DNA of 64,000 bases from Parietaria judaica (lineage: Eukaryota; Streptophyta; Magnoliopsida; Rosales; Urticaceae), in NCBI GenBank assembly GCA_954871525.1, contig OX940862.1, positions 39,362,232 through 39,426,231 of the forward strand, given 5' to 3'. The translations under genes were made by a program, and so were the position numbers. Shown here piece after piece: positions 57,858 through 64,000 of the stretch. Position 1 is the first letter of the stretch; every line of letters begins with the position of its first letter. Below the pieces are notes generated by a model. The model was not told where the DNA came from, did not search any database, and saw only the letters and a list, made by a program, of their open reading frames with translations.

Positions 57858-60800
57858 TTAGACCACGAATTCAGATGTGGAAACCAAGTAAATACCATTC
57901 CCGTTATGCTCATGAGCTCCATTACCGCTAGTTAGTCCAATACCGCTATCAGGATCCGCATCATTCTCCCCCGGTTGAAAAAGACTCGACCTCGAGTCTA
58001 GCGGTTCATCATCAACGAACGGTGATAGATCGGCAACGTTGAAAGTTGCTGAAACACCATGGTGATCAGGAAGCTCCACCTTGTATGCGTTGTCATTGAT
58101 TTTTTCCACAATGGTGAAAGGCCCGTCTGCTCTCGGTTGTAGCTTAGGATACTTCCGATTTGGAAATCGTTCCTTCCGTAGCTGAATCCATACCTTATCA
58201 CCAACATGAAAAGTTACCTTCCGTCTATGCTGATTGGCTTGTTGAGCATACTTCTCCGTTTGCTTCAAGATCTTGTCTCTGACCTGAGCGTGCAATTGCT
58301 TGATAAACTTGGCCCGCTCATCCGCTGCTCCACTAAAGTTCGTCTCCGTCTTCAAGGGAACCAAATCCAAAGGGGAATTAGGATTCTTGCCATAGACAAC
58401 TTCAAATGGGCTGGACTTCGTGGCTGAATGAGTGGACCGGTTGTAAGCAAATTCAGCATGTGCAAGAGACAAATCCCACCCCCTTGTGTTCTTCTTGACA
58501 AGGCTTCTCAACAATGCTCCCAATGATCGGTTGACCACCTCGGTTTGTCCGTCGGTTTGTGGATGGTGTGAAGTACTATATTGCAGCCTCGTGCCCATCT
58601 TCCGCCAAAGGGTCCTCCAAAAATGACTAAGGAACTTAGCATCCCGATCAGACGTGATTGTCTTTGGAACCCCATGTAGCTTCACAATCTCTTGAAAATA
58701 GAGATTGGCAATGTTGGTGGCATCCGCTGTTTTGCCGCACGAAACAAAATGAGCCATCTTCGAGAATCGATCAACCACCACCATGATCGAGTCCTTGTGA
58801 CGCTGGGTCCTGGGAAGTCCCAAAACAAAATCCATACTCACATCTTCCCACGGAGCATTAGGGATTGGAAGTGGCATGTATAATCCAGCGTTGCTCCCAT
58901 GCATCTTGGCGTGCCGACAAGTCTCACACTGCTCAACGATCCGCCTCACATCCCGCGTTAGCTTTGGCCAAAAGAAGTTTTCTTCCACAAGCGCAATGGT
59001 TTTATCACGACCAAAATGACCAGCTAGTCCACCCGCATGAGCCTCCCTTATGACCGCCTCCCGTAATGAACATTGGGGAACACAAAGCTGCACACCCCTG
59101 TAGAGAAAACCATCTTGCACAAGGAATTGCCTAAAAGGCTCCTTTTCACATCGCTTCCACACTTGGCCAAAATCAGGGTCATCCACATATAGGTCTTTAA
59201 CGACTTCAAATCCAAGCACTTTAGCATGCATCGTATGAAGAAGTAAATGGCGTCTACTCAAAGCATCCGCTACCTGATTGGATTTTCCCGATTTGTGCTT
59301 GATGACAAAGTTGAAAGACTGCAAGAATTCAACCCACTTCGCATGGCGAGAGTTTAGCTTGTGTTGTGCATTCAAATACTTCAAGGCTTCATGATCTGTA
59401 AAAAGAACAAAATCGTTAGGGTAAAGGTAGTGACTCCAGTTCGCCAATGCTCGGATGATGGCATAGAACTCCTTGTCGTATGTCGAGTACTTTCTCTTCA
59501 CTTCATTGAGCTTCTCACTGAAAAATGAAATAGCTCGGCCTTCTTGGCTAAGGACAGCCCCGATGCCCACTCCGGAAGCGTCACACTCCACTTCGAACAT
59601 CTTGGAGAAATCCGGTAAGGCAAGAACCGGTGCCTCTGTCATCTTCTTCTTTATCAGCTCAAAACTCTCTTGGGCTTCTTTTGTCTACTTGAAAACTCCA
59701 CCCTTCATGCACTCGGTGATTGGTGAAACAACCGTACTGAAATCTCTAATGAACCGGTGGTAGAAGGAAATCATTCCATGAAAACTTCGGATGTCAAAAA
59801 GAGACTTCGGAACCGGCCACGTGGAGATTGCTTCGATCTTCGACTCATCCACCTTGATTCCATCCTTGGACACCACATATCCAAGAAAAATGAGGCTCTC
59901 CACCAGAAACTCGCACTTCTTCAAATTAACATACAAGCTTTCACTCCTCAAAATTTCAAAGACCTGCCTCAAGTGTGTTAAATGAGCCCGTGCACTCTTG
60001 CTATACACCAGAATGTCGTCAAAATAGACAACGACACATATTCCCATTAGTGGTTTGAAAACATGAGTCATGAGGCGCATAAAAGTACTAGGAGTGTTTG
60101 ACAACCCAAACGGCATAACAAGCCATTCGTACAAACCTCTCCCGGTCTTGAAGGCTGTCTTCCATTCATCTCCCGGTTGCATACGAATCTGATGATAACC
60201 ACTGCGCAAATCGATCTTGGAGAATATTATGCTACCATGCAACTGATCAAGAAGGTCATCTAACCTTGGAATGGGAAAACGATACTTGACCGTTATTCTG
60301 TTGATTGCCCGGCTATCCACGCACATTCTCCATGTTTCATCCTTCTTCGGAACTAAGAGGGCAGGAACCGCACAAGGGCTCAAGCTCTCTCGAATCAGCC
60401 CTTTTTCCATCAGCTCCTCGACTTGTCGTTGCAACTCGGCTTGTTGCTTCGGGTTGAGCCGGTATGCTGCTTTGTTGGGTAGAGAAGATCCCGGCACCAA
60501 ATCAACACGGTGCTGAATTCCTCGTAATGGCGGTAGGCCACTCGGTATCTCCTCTGGTGCGCAATCTTCAAACTCCTTTAAAAGGATTTGAATCGCTTCG
60601 GGCAGCTCCTTCTTGTTGTCCGATGTTTCCTCCACATAGAGAATAAAAACAGCTTCACAATTGGATAAAGATTGTGTAACCTGTGAACCGGTGAGCAAAG
60701 AGTGCTTCTTCGATTCGGAGGTTGCTGTAATCTTCTCCGGTTTCAAAGGTGCCAACACAATCCGCCGACCATCCTTGGTAAAGGAATGAGTGTTGTTGAA

Positions 60801-62261
60801 TCCATCATGAATCGCTCTCCTATCGTACTGCCACGGTCTTCCCAATAACACATGACAAGCATCCATGGGAACAACATCACACCAAACTTCATCGTTGTAG
60901 TTCTTTCCAATAGAAAACGTCACCAAACACCTCTTGGTAACTTTCTGCCCATTTCCCTTTTGGAACCATTGAATGCGATAAGGGTGAGGGTGAGGCTCCG
61001 TCTTCAAGCCAAGCTTTTGCACCATTTCTTCGGCAACAACATTGGTGCAGCTTCCTCCATCAATGATGACGTTGCACACACGCCCCTTTGAAGTACACCG
61101 GGTCTGGAAGATGTTGTCTCTCAACCAAGGGTCTTCGTTCACGTGGTTGGAGTTGAGGAGTCGTCGGATGACCAGAACATCTCCTTCATCGGGTTCTTCA
61201 ACGCATTCTTCCTCGTCGAAGATTGGTTGCCGTTCTTCTTCTTTGTCTTCATTATCGGCTATGGCAGCTTCTACCATCGTAATTACTCTTCGGTTTGGGC
61301 AATCGGAAGCAATATGACCAAAACCTTGACATTTGAAACATTTCCTCGAAGCGCTGGAATTGATCGGTGGGAAAGTCTTCTCGGATCTGACTTCGGGTTT
61401 AGAGGAAGTTGATGCCTTTTCAAAGGCCGTCTTTGATGAAGATGCCCCGCCGGTATTCTTGACTCCATATCCCGTGCTCTTCGGTGTGTACTTCTTTGCT
61501 TCCTTGCGCTGCCTTTCAATATTCTCCGCTAGCTTCCGAACGTCATTAAACGTCCAATATGGTTGAAGGCGAATAGCTTCTGCAATTTCTCCTTTGAGAC
61601 CGCCAAGGTAACGAGCCACCGTTTGTTCTTCAGGTTCCACCACGTCGCATTTAAGCATAAGATACTCAAATTCACGAGTATAATCTTCAATAGAAAGATC
61701 GAGCTGCTTGAAGTTGTGAAACTTCAAATAGTTGTCTTGCTTGTAACTATCTGAAATGAACCTCCTCTTGAGCTCTGTCTTCATCTTCTCCCATGTTCGA
61801 ATCACTCGTCTTCCTTCTCGTAGTCGTTCTCGTCTCAGATTCTCCCACCAAAGGGATGCATAGCCCTTTAGCTTGATAGCCACCAGTTTGACTCGCTTCT
61901 CGTCAGAATAATCCTTGAACTCAAAGATCCTTTCCACCGTATACAGCCAATCGAGAAATGCGTCGCCATGAGATCTTCCGTCAAATTCAGGTACGTCAAC
62001 CTTTACGTCACTTTCGTAACGTTGTGGCTGATTTCTCCTTTGAGGCCCATCGTCTTCATCGCTGGAGACATCAACATGAAAAAGATTCACGTCAACGCCA
62101 TGGTTACGCTGTTGTTGACGATGATGCTGCTGTCCTTCCATTTGCGCTAAGCGTTGCTGAAGATAAGCCATCGCTTCCCTCATGGTAGCCATCTCCATCT
62201 CTCGTTCATACTCCGTAGCCGCCTGAAAGTTAGGAGGAATAGGGTTTCCACGCCTTGCCAT
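57858..62261 (-). pseudogene. Ty3/gypsy gag-pol, unit 3
   Basis: The best preserved unit: one full gag-pol frame from ATG 62261 to 57858 with the sole visible lesion at 59685-59687 (the same Trp-to-stop as unit 2). It has the complete domain order described for unit 1. It shares with unit 4 three integrase-side changes absent from unit 2: Asn for Asp before LYFQE, His for Tyr in DHHGVSA and His for Arg in GAHEHNG. Readthrough or a neighbouring intact copy would be needed for activity. Confidence 0.9.
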
Positions 62262-62296
62262 GTGGATGATGATAAGAAACCGTGAACAAGCAACTT

Positions 62297-62739
62297 GAGC
62301 TCTGATACCAACTGATACCGGACCGGTAACACCCAGGTCTAGTATATTGACAAAGCAAGACGAAAAGTAAAGATAACAACGGCGCCACTCGGAATCCACC
62401 AAGATAAGCCTAGGATAGAAGAAACTCCACTCCCGGAATCCACCGAAAGATAAGTTTCTACACTCGCCACTCAAGGAATCCACCAAGAGATAAGAGGGTT
62501 TCACAAAGATAACTTTGAGAGGTTTTTTTTTATCAAACATAATCTGCCTTCTCATTGCATTCTTGCTCTTTAAATAGAGCTGATGGGTTACAAATTCGTA
62601 CATCCCCTCCAGCCTGATTCTAAGGCTTTCCAACTTCTCCACAAAGACCCAAAACAGCTCTATAAAGAGAGCACCAAGTCCCCATGACCATAAATGCCTT
62701 TTAAGGCTAGTACATGACTCAAAACACTAATTAATATCA
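62297..62739 (-). repeat. Ty3 LTR 4 and unit 3 primer site
   Basis: LTR at 62313-62739, essentially identical to LTR 3; primer site at 62299-62310 on the minus strand. Confidence 0.85.
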
Positions 62740-62819
62740 TACTTAACCCTTGGACTACTCAGAAAATAAATACATCCCACTAACATAATTATTACTAACA
62801 TAATTACCAAGGGCTTTAC

Positions 62820-64000
62820 TTAGACCACGAATTCAGATGTGGAAACCAAGTAAATACCATTCCCGTTATGCTCATGAGCTCCATTACCGCTAGTTAGTCC
62901 AATACCGCTATCAGGATCCGCATCATTCTCCCCCGGTTGAAAAAGACTCGACCTCGAGTCTAGCGGTTCATCATCAACGAACGGTGATAGATCGGCAACG
63001 TTGAAAGTTGCTGAAACACCATGGTGATCAGGAAGCTCCACCTTGTATGCGTTGTCATTGATTTTTTCCACAATGGTGAAAGGCCCGTCTGCTCTCGGTT
63101 GTAGCTTAGGATACTTCCGATTTGGAAATCGTTCCTTCCGTAGCTGAATCCATACCTTATCACCAACATGAAAAGTTACCTTCCGTCTATGCTGATTGGC
63201 TTGTTGAGCATACTTCTCCGTTTGCTTCAAGATCTTGTCTCTGACCTGAGCGTGCAATTGCTTGATAAACTTGGCCCGCTCATCCGCTGCTCCACTAAAG
63301 TTCGTCTCCGTCTTCAAGGGAACCAAATCCAAAGGGGAATTAGGATTCTTGCCATAGACAACTTCAAATGGGCTGGACTTCGTGGCTGAATGAGTGGACC
63401 GGTTGTAAGCAAATTCAGCATGTGCAAGAGACAAATCCCACCCCCTTGTGTTCTTCTTGACAAGGCTTCTCAACAATGCTCCCAATGATCGGTTGACCAC
63501 CTCGGTTTGTCCGTCGGTTTGTGGATGGTGTGAAGTACTATATTGCAGCCTCGTGCCCATCTTCCGCCAAAGGGTCCTCCAAAAATGACTAAGGAACTTA
63601 GCATCCCGATCAGACGTGATTGTCTTTGGAACCCCATGTAGCTTCACAATCTCTTGAAAATAGAGATTGGCAATGTTGGTGGCATCCGCTGTTTTGCCGC
63701 ACGAAACAAAATGAGCCATCTTCGAGAATCGATCAACCACCACCATGATCGAGTCCTTGTGACGCTGGGTCCTGGGAAGTCCCAAAACAAAATCCATACT
63801 CACATCTTCCCACGGAGCATTAGGGATTGGAAGTGGCATGTATAATCCAGCGTTGCTCCCATGCATCTTGGCGTGCCGACAAGTCTCACACTGCTCAACG
63901 ATCCGCCTCACATCCCGCGTTAGCTTTGGCCAAAAGAAGTTTTCTTCCACAAGCGCAATGGTTTTATCGCGACCAAAATGACCAGCTAGTCCACCCGCAT
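62820..64000 (-). CDS. Ty3/gypsy pol, unit 4 (integrase end, cut by window edge)
   Basis: An open frame of 376 residues or more, covering the integrase zinc-binding region, core and C-terminal domain up to the stop at 62820. Its interior continues beyond the window, so the fate of the shared stop codon cannot be seen. It carries the same three integrase-side changes as unit 3. Confidence 0.85.
   Translation of the reverse strand, partial: AGGLAGHFGRDKTIALVEENFFWPKLTRDVRRIVEQCETCRHAKMHGSNAGLYMPLPIPNAPWEDVSMDFVLGLPRTQRHKDSIMVVVDRFSKMAHFVSCGKTADATNIANLYFQEIVKLHGVPKTITSDRDAKFLSHFWRTLWRKMGTRLQYSTSHHPQTDGQTEVVNRSLGALLRSLVKKNTRGWDLSLAHAEFAYNRSTHSATKSSPFEVVYGKNPNSPLDLVPLKTETNFSGAADERAKFIKQLHAQVRDKILKQTEKYAQQANQHRRKVTFHVGDKVWIQLRKERFPNRKYPKLQPRADGPFTIVEKINDNAYKVELPDHHGVSATFNVADLSPFVDDEPLDSRSSLFQPGENDADPDSGIGLTSGNGAHEHNGNGIYLVSTSEFVV

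Larger units (their letters stand above)
47434..64000 (-). mobile_element. Tandem array of Ty3/gypsy elements sharing LTRs
   Basis: Four LTRs at 47434, 52389, 57351 and 62313 alternate with gag-pol interiors, all in the same direction, with spacings 4955, 4962 and 4962. Each internal region is joined to a single LTR on each side and neighbouring units share that LTR. The left edge is a clean LTR end within copia gag (TCTCC before it would be the target duplication). The right edge is outside the window. Confidence 0.95.

Overview
The window is nuclear DNA from a flowering plant, probably a dicot. Genes have introns with GT...AG splice sites, intergenic DNA is AT-rich, and nearly everything is transposable element. 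No bacterial signals are seen. The species cannot be named from the sequence.

Bases 1-30725 hold three copies (C1, C2, C3) of one large CACTA (En/Spm) transposon family, separated by about 2.7 kb of unrelated DNA (9102-11812). Overlaying the copies gives an order for the intact element, roughly 16-17 kb: end 1 (TACTAGTG type) - a gene with the putative plant-transposon domain PF20167 - tandem small BED zinc-finger genes - a longer BED-like gene - (divergent promoter) - tnpD transposase (Transposase_21) - a Transposase_24/Ulp1 fusion gene - end 2 (GTAGTAGTG). C1 and C2 lie in reverse orientation and C3 forward. C2's end 1 abuts the interior of C3. All non-coding parts are packed with the palindrome GCCGCGGC and its GCCNNGGC relatives, plus a companion motif CATGCTCTCTGTATAATTT. 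The small BED proteins carry a textbook SUMO-interacting motif, and the same element encodes a SUMO-protease-like Ulp1 domain with its catalytic residues intact. This pairing is the best candidate for an undescribed system.

Bases 9102-11812 contain one gene that does not look like a transposon: a predicted secreted precursor with eight 35-residue repeats (9545-10549, minus strand). A Ty1/copia remnant follows and cuts C2's transposase.

Bases 30726-47433 are a mosaic of old elements: a hAT element with target duplication, an organelle-like stretch, a decayed Ty1/copia element holding a 2.5-kb solo LTR with a perfect 5-bp target duplication, a Pack-MULE-like element carrying a host gene fragment that resembles kinetochore KNL1, a Tip100-type hAT, a LINE 3' fragment, and the LTR and gag of a second copia element.

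Bases 47434-64000 are a head-to-tail array of Ty3/gypsy elements sharing single LTRs (LTR-internal-LTR-internal...), with a 4.96-kb period, inserted in the copia gag and running off the right edge. Shared nonsense codons and shared point changes show that the units were multiplied as DNA, by unequal exchange, rather than by separate insertions.
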